From assembly GCA_009801085.1 (NCBI GenBank), contig VNWV01000008.1, positions 806,001 to 870,000 on the forward strand: a DNA stretch of 64,000 nucleotides, in the 5' to 3' direction. Both the position numbers and the translations under genes were made by a program. The DNA comes from Lasiodiplodia sp. COLG20 (lineage: Eukaryota > Ascomycota > Dothideomycetes > Botryosphaeriales > Botryosphaeriaceae). The notes beneath the pieces are model-generated. The model made no database searches. It worked only from the letters and a program-made list of their open reading frames with translations, and was not told the DNA's origin. Shown one piece after another: positions 25,607-35,704 of the stretch (position 1 is its first letter; every line of letters begins with the position of its first letter).

Positions 25607-26919
25607 TTACGGCTTCAGAAGCAGCTTTCCGGTCGTCTTCCTCCCCTCCAGATCCTGGTGTGCCCTAGCAACCTCTGCCAACGGGTACACTCCGTGGATG
25701 CGCACGTCGATGTTGTGCTTCTCGATGAACTCGAAAAGCTCGGCGGTGTAGCGGTCGAACTCCTCACGAGTAGCAAGGTAGCCAAACAGCGTGGGGCGAA
25801 GGAGCCTTGCGTTCTTCGCAGAGAGACGTCTAATGGCATACAACAGTCAGCAATTGCTCTCATCAAGCTATGTGAAAAGGGAATAACATACGCAATCGTC
25901 ACCGGCGGCACCGCACCGCTCGCGTTGCCAAAGCTGACCATGCTCCCCTTCCTGGCCAAGCTCTCCATGCTGATATCAAACGTCGCCTTGCCCACGCCAT
26001 CGAACGCAGCCACGACGCCGGCGCCGTCCGTCACCTCCTTCACCTTGGCGACGACGTCCTCGTTCGAGTAGTTGATCAGCACTTCAGCGCCATTCTTGCG
26101 CGCGAGATCGATCTTCTCCGCGCTGCTGGCCGTACCGATGGTGCGGGCGCCGATGGCGCGCAGCAGCTGGCACAGCCAGAGCCCGACGCCGCCGGCCGCG
26201 GCGTGCACCAGCACCCAGTCGCCCTTCTTGACCGGGTGCGCCTCGCGGATCAGCGTCAGCGCCGTCAGGCCCTGCAGCAGCGCCGCCGCCGCCACGTCCG
26301 CCTGCACGCCCGCCGGCACCTTGGTCGCGTGCGCCGTCGGCACCGCCGTGTACTCGGCGTACGCGCCCGTCGCCATCCAGACGACGCGGTCGCCCGCCGC
26401 CAGCCCGAACAGGTCGCCGCCCGAGCCGGTGGCGACGACGGTGCCCGAGGCTTCGCGGCCGAGGATGTAGGGGAGCGAGGGGGCGGGGTAGAGGCCGGTG
26501 CGGAAGTAGCTGGAAGGGAGCAGGTCAGCGGGCTTGCTCAGGCGGTTTTGGTGCGTTGCAGGCTTCAATGGCAGGGAGCTAGCAACGAGAGAGTCATAAA
26601 GGACTCACGTATCTATGTAATTGATGCCAATGAAGTCGTTCTTCACCAGCACCTCGCCCGCCTTGGGCTGCGGGACGGGCAAGTCCGTCTTGTATTGCAG
26701 AACATCCGTTCCGCCCGTCTTTTCGATTATGACGCCCTTCATGGTCGTCGGAATGCTTGCAGAAGCCATTGTTCTTGCGGTGACTGTGAATTGCGAGTTT
26801 GCGAGGGGAGCTCTGAGGTGCGAGGTGATGGCGGAGAGTCTGTTGCGTACGAGCGGAGTAGAAGCAAGGCGAGGAGATGAAGCTGCCAATGCGATGCGTG
26901 GGAATGCTCTAAAAGACAT
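25607..26919 (-). CDS. ZTA1: NADPH:quinone oxidoreductase, zeta-crystallin type
   Basis: Medium-chain reductase without zinc-site motifs, 383 aa. Exons (minus) are 26919-26609, 26509-25892 and 25829-25607. GroES-like N-terminal domain (VLVKNDFIGINYIDTYFRTG), GREASGTVVATG, then the nucleotide-binding fold with AAAGGVGLWLCQLLRAIGA and a Ser/Lys pair for NADPH (TASSAEK). The C-terminus YPLAEVARAHQDLEGRKTTG is characteristic of quinone oxidoreductases. The first 50 residues (MSFRAFPRIALAASSPRLAS) are Arg/Ser/Ala-rich without acidic residues, a probable mitochondrial presequence. A second in-frame Met at residue 51 (MASASIPTTMKG) would give a cytosolic form. Likely role is detoxification of quinones or reactive carbonyls. 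Confidence 0.9.
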
Positions 26920-27475
26920 TGACTACAGTGGCAGAGAGTGTGAGTCGTCTGATCGTGCCAGAGCTTGGCTTATCAATCAAACATTATAAAATGGGGTGCT
27001 AGAGAGCTCTGAGCTACGCGGAAAAGCCCCGCCCCGCATCGCGTCATTGCGGTGCGTGCGGGGACTTCTTAAGTCCGAGAAAGCCGCGGAAACTCATTCC
27101 TGTGCATACAGAATTAATTGCAACCCATTCAAGGTCGAGACACAAATACTATGGCTGAGTTTGGAGACTTGCCTGTGGATAGACATGTGGGTGGGTCACA
27201 TTTCACATTTGGGGATCGTCACAATAATTGAAAAAGCATTGTGCCGAAGCAATCAAGTCTATTTTTGATTAAAAACCCCATCATCTATACATACTCTTAA
27301 ATACCCATAGCTAGCCGCCGACCTGCAGTGGGAGAAAACTTGCTATGCCGGTGAAGTGAACAAAAAGGAGCCTTGGAAACGCATCCGATTAACTAGAAAG
27401 CCCCAGAGCCGAAGAAAAACGGAAAAACTCGTCATAGGACACATCATAAGCTTGTAAACACTATGCATCCATGGT
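26920..27475. other. Intergenic region between two minus-strand genes
   Basis: About 555 bp holding the ZTA1 promoter and the 3' region of the GH72 gene. No gene is supported. Confidence 0.4.
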
Positions 27476-29095
27476 CTAGCAGAGAATGATGGCAAGGACA
27501 GCAGCGAAGACAAGAGCGCTGGTGCTCTTGACGCCGACCTTGCCGGCAGCGCCCTCAGCGGTGCTGCTGGACGAGGAGCCCGAGCTGGTGGAAGAAGAGT
27601 TGCTGCCACTGGTGGTGGAGCCCGAGCTGAGCTCGCTGCCGCTAGGGGTGTTGCTCTCGCCGTCAGCGACCTTGGTGATCTTGAGGTCGCTGATCTCGCT
27701 GCCGTCGGTGCCGTAGATGGCGACAGGAACAGCCGTGGCCTTAACCTCAACAATCTTGCCCTGGTTGGGGTTGTCAAGACCGTTCTTGATCCAGCTGGCA
27801 GCCTTGGAGGGGGTCGAGGGGATGTCCCAGTCGGCGCCGAACGTGTCGTCCGAGATGAGGCTCTTGGCGCACTTGGGAGGAGTGATGGAGGTGCCGGTCT
27901 CGTTCTGGGACTGGATCAAGGAGATGTCAAGCTTGTTGAACTGCTTCTGGAGGTTGTCGAAGTCGGTCCTCAGGGTGATAGTGTCGTTGTCGTTGATGAC
28001 AACGAGACCGTAGTCGGCCTCCTCCTGGGTGTACTCGTAGACGAGACCGCCGGAGAGGGAGGTCATCTTCTCGCCGTACAGAGCCTGGACCTCGTCGAAG
28101 ACACGGGGCTGGACCTCGTTGCAGCCGTACTCGGAGAAGAAGACGGGAATGCTGCTGTTCTTGAACATGTCGACCAGGTCGCTGTAACCGGAGGACTGGA
28201 AGGTAGCATCACCACCGCACCAGGAGTACGAGTTCAGGCCGAAGAAGTCAGAGCGAGACATATCATCCTCGTCGCCGTCAATGGCGCACTGGAGGTACTC
28301 CCAGGTGTCCTGGAGGACGTCCTGGACCTGGGCAGCGGAGTAGCCGACAGGGATGGTGCGGTCGGCGTTGTTCTTGATGTACTCCTTCAGGTCACGCTGG
28401 ACAGCCTATAATGGTTGTTAGCAATAGTCGTCTACACCAATTGCGAGCAAAACGACTTACGCGAATGTAGGGCGGGTTCTTCTCAGACGAGTCAACGTCG
28501 TTGATGAGCTCGTTGGCGCCGAAGAAGGCAAGGGTGTTGGGGTAGCCCTTGAAGGCCTCAACCATCTTGAAGATACGCTCCAGGTAGTCGGCATGGTACG
28601 AGTTGCCGGGCTGGGAGCGGTCGATGCTCTCGCCGGCCAGAGGAGAGTTGACGTCAAGCATCATGTAGATACCGACGTAGTTGAAGATGCTGGCGCACTG
28701 GTCGTGGTCTCCATCGGGATCGACGTTGTAGACACGGATGGTGTTGATCTGGGAGCAAGGGTCAGCACGTGGAGCAGCGCCAGGCATGCGACTGGAACCG
28801 AACTTACACCCAACTGCTGCATGATAGCAGCATCACGCAAGCAGGCATCGGCGTCGGTCAAGGGGTCCTTGCCGGAGGCCTCATTGTAGCCAGCCTGGCC
28901 ACCGGGCTGGTAGCTGTGCATCAATTAGCTTGTGCGCTCCTGAAAATCAAGGCCACCAGGGACGTACTCAACGCCGATAACGTAGAAGCGCTTGTTGGTC
29001 TTGGAGTCGACGAAATCCTGGCCGTTGATCTCGATGTTGTTGACGGCGATGGCGGAGCCCGCGAAGAGCGCCGGCAGAAGGTACTTGGTAAGCAT
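27476..29095 (-). CDS. GPI-anchored 1,3-beta-glucanosyltransferase (GH72, Gas/Gel)
   Basis: Cell-wall enzyme that cuts and re-joins beta-1,3-glucan chains; 483 aa. Exons (minus) are 29095-28968, 28913-28808, 28748-28461 and 28405-27476; introns are 54-59 bp. Signal peptide MLTKYLLPALFAGSAIAVNN is followed by the GH72 motif VIGVDYQPGG, created exactly at the first splice. The acid/base Glu lies in FFGANELIND (E158) and the nucleophile in PVFFSEYGCNE (E266). No CBM43 Cys-rich module follows, so it is of the Gel1/Gel2 rather than Gas1/Gel4 class. A Ser/Thr/Gly-rich stretch precedes a C-terminal hydrophobic tail, forming a GPI-attachment signal. Location is plasma membrane and wall. Confidence 0.94.
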
Positions 29096-30051
29096 GGTGT
29101 CGTGAAGCGGCGTCGGCTAAGATAAGCGGTGCTGCTAGTTTGTTCCGTGAGACTTCGTGTGGGCGTAGTAGTTTATTGCGTCCAGAGGCCAAGGCTCTTG
29201 GAGGCGCGGTAATGAGCGGAAGGTACAGAGACCGAAAGAGTGTGAGGCAAAGCCGATGAAGGAGTGAAAGCGCACCGAGAGGAGCCGCAAGCAAGTTTAT
29301 GGTCGAAGAATCGCGCGATTGGAAGAGGGCGGCGGTCGAGATATCGGCTAGCGACCGGGGGCGCTATGGCCCATGACGGCTGCGACCCCAAGCGCCTGCC
29401 AACGCGAGCCGAAATTTCGCCCCTAATGAGCCAAGGATTTTGAAACGCCTTCCAAGTTTCACACCGCGGCTGGGCAGCTCTATGTGCTGCTTCAACGACT
29501 GGCAGTCGCGGGCTGGTTTCTTCAGGCAGCCCCGCCGCTGACGCGACCGCGCGACCTGCAAGCCGGCCGCGGCTGCGTCGACCCTCTGCTGCACGAATGG
29601 CGTCGAGCCCGCCACCAATCCGCCAAGCGCGCTTAAGGTCGTGCCCGCCGCGGCGCCAGACAAGCCTGCCTGCCAGGGCAAGACTATTTGTGATTGGCGG
29701 CGCGGCGGAGATTTATGCAAGATCTAATAATGCACTGCGCACATCGTGCAAAGTTCGCTGGCGAGCGCCTCGCTGATCCTGCCGCATCGGGGTATACGAA
29801 CGGGTCCCTTTTTGAGTCTATCCCTCTACAAACGAGTCCTCCGGCCCTTTGTCTGGGACGCCTGGCTGCATGATGTCGCTTGACCAACCGGAGACCTCCC
29901 GGCAGCTCTCCTATCTTTAACTATAGCGGCACCTACTTTCAGTTTCATTCGGCTGTTTGAGGTGGCGGCATGGGGATGCAACTCCAAACAACCAGACGCC
30001 CCCCGACTGTTCGGAATGGCGAGAGCGTGCTCATGTCTATCCCCGTATTGG
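29096..30051. other. Intergenic region between two minus-strand genes
   Basis: About 955 bp, GC-rich around 29500-29700, carrying the GH72 promoter and DCS1 3' region. No gene, repeat or RNA was found. Confidence 0.4.
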
Positions 30052-31351
30052 TTACGAGCTTCCGCTACCTCTCAATGGCTGGAAGATCTCGGTCCACAGC
30101 TCGCTAGCTTCGCCCACGGTGTAGGTCAAAGACACGTCGGTCATGCCCGCCGTGTCCTCCGGGCCAGCCATGTGCTCGAGCTGGCTGATGATGTTTTCCA
30201 AGCCCAAGGCCTTTCCTGTGGCCTGAGTTGCGCCGGCCTCGAGAGCCACGTGCACTATATGCACATGGAAGTGATAGTAGGTTGGTTGATCTGCGATCGT
30301 CAGAAGCGGAGATGAGCGTGTGACGTCCTGCGCAACTTACAGTGGACGTAGAGCTTGAGCTGGTCCTTCTCGAGCGCGGGATACAGTTTCACCGTCGCCT
30401 CCAGCAGCTTTGCGCGCATGTGCTTGAGCCAGGTGATGTGCGCCTTCTTGAGGTCTCTCACCGACCAAATGTCGCGGCGCTCTACGAGTCCAAGCAGGTG
30501 GAGACTGGTCATGGTCTTGCGGTCCCAGTTGCTGCAGGAAAGGAGGTGGAGTCAGCACACCACACTAGGCGATCGCGCCGGTCAGGAATGCTCACAGGTC
30601 CGGCAACACGAGGAACCCCTCTTCTCCGTGCTCGCGGAAAAAGACATCCTCCTGTTCAGTGCGTCCTTCGATGATGTTGAAAACCCAGTTGAGCCTTCCC
30701 TCTTCCCGCTGCTTTTGCATGTAAGGACGCACATGATCCCTGTAGATTTCCGGCGTTTCGGTCACCATGCGGATCCCTTGCTGCGAGTACTTCTTGATGT
30801 GTTTCTCGTTGCAAGGCCAGATCAGATTGATCTTGAGGTCTGGTGGCTGGGTGGAATTCTGGGAGTCGGCCGCAGTGGCTGCAAGGAACCAAAAGTAGAT
30901 GTCATTGGCTCCGAGATTTTTTATGTTCGCTAATGACGACGTGAAGCTCTGCAAATGGGCCGGCTCAACGGAGAAGGCTGCACGTTCAGCGATGAGAAGC
31001 GCTTGCTTATCCTGAATGGAGCCTAGAAGCACAAGGCGACGACCAGCTTGGTCTGCTCACGAGGAACAAATGAGCGCATGCTACAGGAAGAGGAGACGTG
31101 GATGGCGGGGTGAACAATTTGATAGCCGCACGCGCAGTCGTGGGGCGGTCGAAGCGATGACCCGGGCGTAAAGACGCAGCATAATGCCAACCATATTATG
31201 ACCGCACCGCTCGCGACTGCGCGTATATTAAATTGCTTCGGGGAAGATCATACTGTGCAAGTACGACCGACTCGGCTTTACCTTGGTTGAGAAATTTTTC
31301 CAGCTTGAACTGGGGGATCAAGGCTTCCGCCTCCGCATTCGAGAGCGCCAT
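30052..31351 (-). CDS. DCS1: Scavenger mRNA-decapping enzyme (m7GpppX diphosphatase)
   Basis: HIT-family pyrophosphatase that hydrolyses the cap left after 3'-5' mRNA decay; 318 aa. Exons (minus) are 31351-31282, 31052-30596, 30531-30341 and 30290-30052. The C-terminal histidine triad HFHVHIVH sits at residues 246-253, preceded by YQPTYY. Other DcpS features are LNWVFNIIEGRTEQEDV, GFLVLPDLNWDR and the helix RDIWSVRDLKKAHITWLKHM. The N-terminal exchange domain starts MALSNAEAEALIPQF. Intron 1 is 229 bp, longer than the others, and could conceal another exon, although the join KFLNQDQAGRRLVLLGSIQ reads naturally. Length fits the family (about 300-350 aa). It shares a short divergent promoter with the polymerase delta subunit gene. 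Confidence 0.92.
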
Positions 31352-31617
31352 GATGTGCTTGCGGGTGCGCTGAGAGAAGTGGTGGAGATGACTGGCTCGA
31401 GAGCGGTGGAAGTTGGCAGCCACTCACGGGATCTCGCGAAGCGCGACGGCGTGCGCCAAGCCACTGCCCCGTACCTGGTATCGTCGTCATAGGCAACGCA
31501 TCAGGTCCTTCGACGCCATCCCCACTCACATCCTGGCATCACATCACGTATTTCTATCTTCTGCTGAACCAATCGTAAAGACCCTGATTCCATCACACTG
31601 ACACCACCTCCGCCGCA
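31352..31617. promoter_or_regulatory. Compact bidirectional promoter DCS1 / CDM1
   Basis: Only 266 bp separate the two head-to-head start codons, so the two promoters must overlap or be shared. No TATA box is obvious. The function is inferred from spacing. Confidence 0.5.
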
Positions 31618-32266
31618 ATGCCTCCCAAGCGCAGCGCATCCGGCCCGCAAGCCAGGCAGGCAACACTCGCCTTTCATGGTGCCTCTAACCGAGTGACGAA
31701 GCCCCGAGGCTCGCCCGTGGGCAAGGCAAAGGCGACAAATAAGTCAAAGCAAGACCCGATCCTGTCGGAATCGATCACCGAGACGAACCTGAAAGCCGAG
31801 GCGGACCCTGATCTCACCGAGCCCACTACGTCAGAACTTGCCATCGTTCAGCAGTCGCAGAAGGAAGCCGCAAAGGCAGAGCTTTCGCTTGAAGAGAAGG
31901 AAGCGAGCCGCGTCACGGAGACGCAGATCAAGAAGTACTGGAAGGAAAAGGAGCGGGTGAGGAAGGTGGCACGGGTACACCAGCAAGACGTCGGTCTCTA
32001 CGAGAAGGTGCTGCGGGAATTCGATACAAGCGGGCAGTATGGGGTGAGTGCGACCACGAAACAGCCCTTGTCTGAAGAGCTCTGCTGACACGAAGCAGCC
32101 ATGCATTGGCAATGCACGCATCAAACGCTGGAAGCGCGCTCGCCGCCTCGGTTTGAATCCTCCCATCGAGGTTCTGGCGGTGCTGCTGAAGGAGGGCAAG
32201 GACAACACAAAGGCACAGCGCGCTCACATCGACGAGCTACTGGGCTCGCGCTTTGTCGAGACATGA
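31618..32266 (+). CDS. CDM1: DNA polymerase delta subunit 4
   Basis: Small accessory subunit of DNA polymerase delta, 197 aa. Exons are 31618-32043 and 32099-32266, with a 55-bp intron. The conserved C-terminal POLD4 region includes VGLYEKVLREFDTSGQYGP, the join CIGNARIKRWKRARRLGLNP and PPIEVLAVLLKEG, the classic core that binds the catalytic and B subunits. The basic N-terminus has RQATLAFHGASNR, a degenerate PCNA-interaction (PIP) sequence with Gln, Leu and Phe but not at ideal spacing. The middle is a Glu/Lys-rich helix. Longer than human p12 (107 aa), similar in plan to fission yeast Cdm1. The neighbouring DCS1 is transcribed divergently. Confidence 0.9.
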
Positions 32267-33036
32267 GAAGGTTGCGAGTTAAGGAGACATTTGCTTTGTG
32301 AACACGTGAGAAATTTATGGGAGCCACAGAAGGGAGTTTCTTTGCATGGTGGATGCAAGGCGTCTGGCGCAGGGCGGTATGCTGACGCCGGGGCCGCGGG
32401 CGGCAGAATTGCTGAATAGCTAGCTACACACGTTTAGGGGCGCCAGTGTCATTTCTAAATGCCATAACCAGTCAGGGCGTAATACATGATTCAGCTAGCC
32501 TTCGCAATCGGTATCGGCCGCAGAATTGCAAACGTTCGGTTGGTGCACATCGCCCTGGCGGCTGCCGCAAAATGGCGCAGGATCATCTGCATCTCGTATC
32601 GCGTCGTTGCTGCAACGGCGAACTTGTCAGCCGCCTCAGCCAAGGGGGCTTTCCTGCGTCGCTTCAGGACACCTCGCGGCAATTGTTCTCTGCGCCGGAG
32701 ACTCTGCACCGATCATCGCTCTGGGCTGCGACGTTAAGCCTAACGGCAGGGGACGGCAACGGGACGGCATAGAGCTAAACGGAATCCCTGCTGATCTGCC
32801 TCTAACGAGCCACCTTGGCCGTAGGTCGAGCCCGTGGAGACGCATCTTCGCCCGCAGCTCCTCCGCCACGACCTCACCCACAATCCACCCGACCGCCTGG
32901 CGATCGCTTCGCCTCGACCTAGCTTCCCCAGAGCCCGCAATTGCGCCCCGAGCGTCTACAGTTTTGGAGGTGGCTGGCCCTCCGAATCCTACCTCCTGAG
33001 CCGCCGGGCGGGCAGTTGGAGACCTCCGTCGTCTTG
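32267..33036. other. Intergenic region between two plus-strand genes
   Basis: About 770 bp, GC-rich to the right, presumably the CDM1 3' UTR and ANP1 promoter/leader. Several overlapping short frames show no protein-like features. Confidence 0.4.
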
Positions 33037-35028
33037 ATGCTACCTCTTCATGGCAAAACGATGCACCGCCACGGCTACGCCAACGGTTATGCTGGCTACA
33101 GCACGGGCGGGCAGCAGACCTTCCATATCGAGCCTCACAAGTGCGCATCTGCTTCCAGCGAAAATCAACGCCGTGATGCTGACTTGACGTTCCTGTAGGT
33201 TTCAGCCGCGCTCAACACCCGCGCAGCGAAGACGTCGGCAATTGTTCGTGAGAATAGGTATTCTCGCCGCCGTCATTGTTGGTTCGCTCTTCCTTTTCTC
33301 TTCAGGCTTCAGGGCAGCCGTCGGACCTGTCCTGACGCTCGGCCTGTTCTCCTCCGCACCCGATTTCCAGCTCGAGACCGTTCGCTACTACGACCTCAAT
33401 AATGTACAAGGCACGGCGCGTGGCTGGGAAAGAGAGGAACGCATTCTGCTCTGCGCTCCGCTGAGAGATGCCGCGCCGCATTTGCCCATGTTCTTCGGCC
33501 ATCTACGGAACTTGACGTATCCGCACAACTTCATCGATTTGGCGTTCTTGGTTGGTGATTCGAAGGATGAAACACTCGAGCTGCTTTCTGGGCTACTGGA
33601 GGAACTGCAAGCAAACGAGGACCCCACGCAACAATTCGGAGAGATCTCGATCATGGAGAAGGACTTTGGTCAAAAGGTCAACCAGGACGTGGAGAGCAGA
33701 CACGGCTTTGCAGCGCAGGCCGGCCGGAGAAAGTCCATGGCTCAAGCGCGCAATTGGTTGTTGAGCGCAGCTTTGCGGCCTACGCATAGCTGGGTCTACT
33801 GGCGAGATGTGGACGTGGAGACTGCGCCGTTCACAATCCTGGAGGACCTCATGCGTCACAACAAGGACATTATCGTACCGAGTATGTTGGTGGTCATCAT
33901 ACACTTTTGCATCGGGCTAATTCGCAACAGACGTGTGGCGACCTCTTCCAGATTGGCTCGGCGGAGAGCAGCCCTACGACCTGAACTCTTGGCAAGAATC
34001 TGAAACCGCTCTTGCTCTCGCTGATACCCTCGATGAAGACGCAGTCATTGTCGAAGGCTACGCAGAATATGCGACGTGGCGTCCCCATTTGGCCTACTTG
34101 CGCGATCCTTACGGAGATCCTGATATGGAAATGGAAATTGACGGTGTTGGCGGTGTTAGTATCTTGGCTAAGGCTAAGGTCTTCCGTTCTGGTGTGCATT
34201 TCCCGGCCTTCAGCTTCGAGAAGCACGCGGAAACCGAGGGCTTTGGCAAAGTACGTCTTCCCGCTCAGATCTAGCTGAGCTGCGCTGATCATATCACAGA
34301 TGGCAAAGAGAATGAAGTACTCGGTTGTCGGACTTCCTCACTACACCATTTGGCACTTGTATGAGCCGAGTGTTGACGACATTCGGCACATGGAGGAAAT
34401 GGAACAGGAGAGGCTCTCAAAAGCGAAGGAAGAGCAGGACAAGGAGGACCGCCTGAAGAAATTGAAAGATACCTTCGAGGTCCCAGCTGATCAATGGAGA
34501 AAAGACAAGGCCGACATCCGGAAGATAGCCAAGGAGGAGTATATGGAAAATGAACAGCAGGGAAAGAACGACAACTCCGACCAGAAGGACTCTACGGCTC
34601 AAACCTCGAAGGACGATTCTGCAAAGGGTGGTGCGGCGAAGGACAGCTCCGCAAAGGATAGCTCAGCAGCCGACAGTTCGTCCGAGGATACCCTCGCCAA
34701 AGACAGCTCCTCGAAGGATCAGACTGCAAACAAGGACCACGCTGATGTATCCAAAGCCAAGGCTGAACACGTCAAAGAGGAACAGGCGAAGAAGAATCAG
34801 GATGCCGTCGAGCGAGCGAAAGCCGCACACGCAAAACTGGCAGCTGAGAAGGAAGATGCGGGAGAAACGACGGACAGGAACCAAGTCACGGGAGAGAAGA
34901 AAGCAGACGCTCCTCTGTAAGCTTTCCCAACTCACCAAAGGCGAGATGGACGTGGCACTGACATCAAATCCAGCGTGAAAGATGAGAGCAAGAATACTGC
35001 CAAGCAGATTAAAGATCCACTCGAGTAA
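33037..35028 (+). CDS. ANP1: Mannan polymerase II complex subunit Anp1 (MNN9 family)
   Basis: Golgi alpha-1,6-mannosyltransferase-complex subunit, GT62, 592 aa. Exons are 33037-33140, 33199-33881, 33931-34250, 34300-34916 and 34974-35028. A short cytosolic N-terminus and a membrane anchor (FVRIGILAAVIVGSLFLFSS) make it a type II protein. Family motifs: ERILLCAPLRDAAPHLPMFF, IDLAFLVGDSKDETLE, ARNWLLSAALRPTHSWVYWR with DVD metal-binding residues, VWRPLPDWLG, FPAFSFEKHAETEGFGKMAK and YSVVGLPHYTIWHL. After the catalytic domain comes a tail of about 200 residues of Lys/Glu/Asp/Ser repeats (KDSSAKDSS-like), which yeast Anp1 lacks at this length. An upstream ATG at 33037 is chosen; another lies at 33061. 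Role: extension of N-glycan outer chains. Confidence 0.9.
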
Positions 35029-35704
35029 AGTCTCGGGAAATTAGCTTCATATACGGTTGAAAACTTTGTAATTCTGTTTCCGCACATTTGACATGCACTA
35101 TTTTCTCTTCTTGGGGCCTTGAAGCGCAGCGATGAAAGCACTTGAGTGGCCAGTCTGGGGCATGCAATGGGCACAACAGGAGTTTCTGAGAGAAATTTGG
35201 GGAAGGGGAAGACTGCATATGCGTGACGGTTGTTCTACGTGTGATTTGACGATGGCTGCCGGCGTTTATGGAACATGGGGTTGTACATAAAATAGAGTCC
35301 AAGAATTCGGAGGGCACCTGTGCTTGCGTCCAGCGGCGGCGCATTTGGAGGATATCTAGTAACGCTCAAACCGATCAACCAAAGCCAGAACCGTGCGCAC
35401 GGCAAATGTTCCGAGTGGAGTGGACTCGGTGGTTGGATGTGGAGTGCTTGGCAGTGCAAGGTGTCAACTCGCGGCGGTCTTTGCCCGCTTCCGTGCCACA
35501 GTGCGGCAGGTAAGCTTTGACCGTAGCAGCGCGAGATACCTGAGCATCCACCACGCGCCCACCGCCCGCGCACTCTCACTCTCCTCCGTCCGATGATGGG
35601 AAGCTGAAGCTCGCCACCCTGCACAGCTGTGAAAGAGCCGGGTCTAGTCCACCACCCTCCACCACCCCACCCCGGCCTTCTCCTGCCGCCGAAGCTCAGC
35701 AATC
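35029..35704. other. Intergenic region between two plus-strand genes
   Basis: About 675 bp with the ANP1 3' region and the promoter/leader of the Arf-GEF gene. The last 100 bp are C-rich. No gene is supported. Confidence 0.4.
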
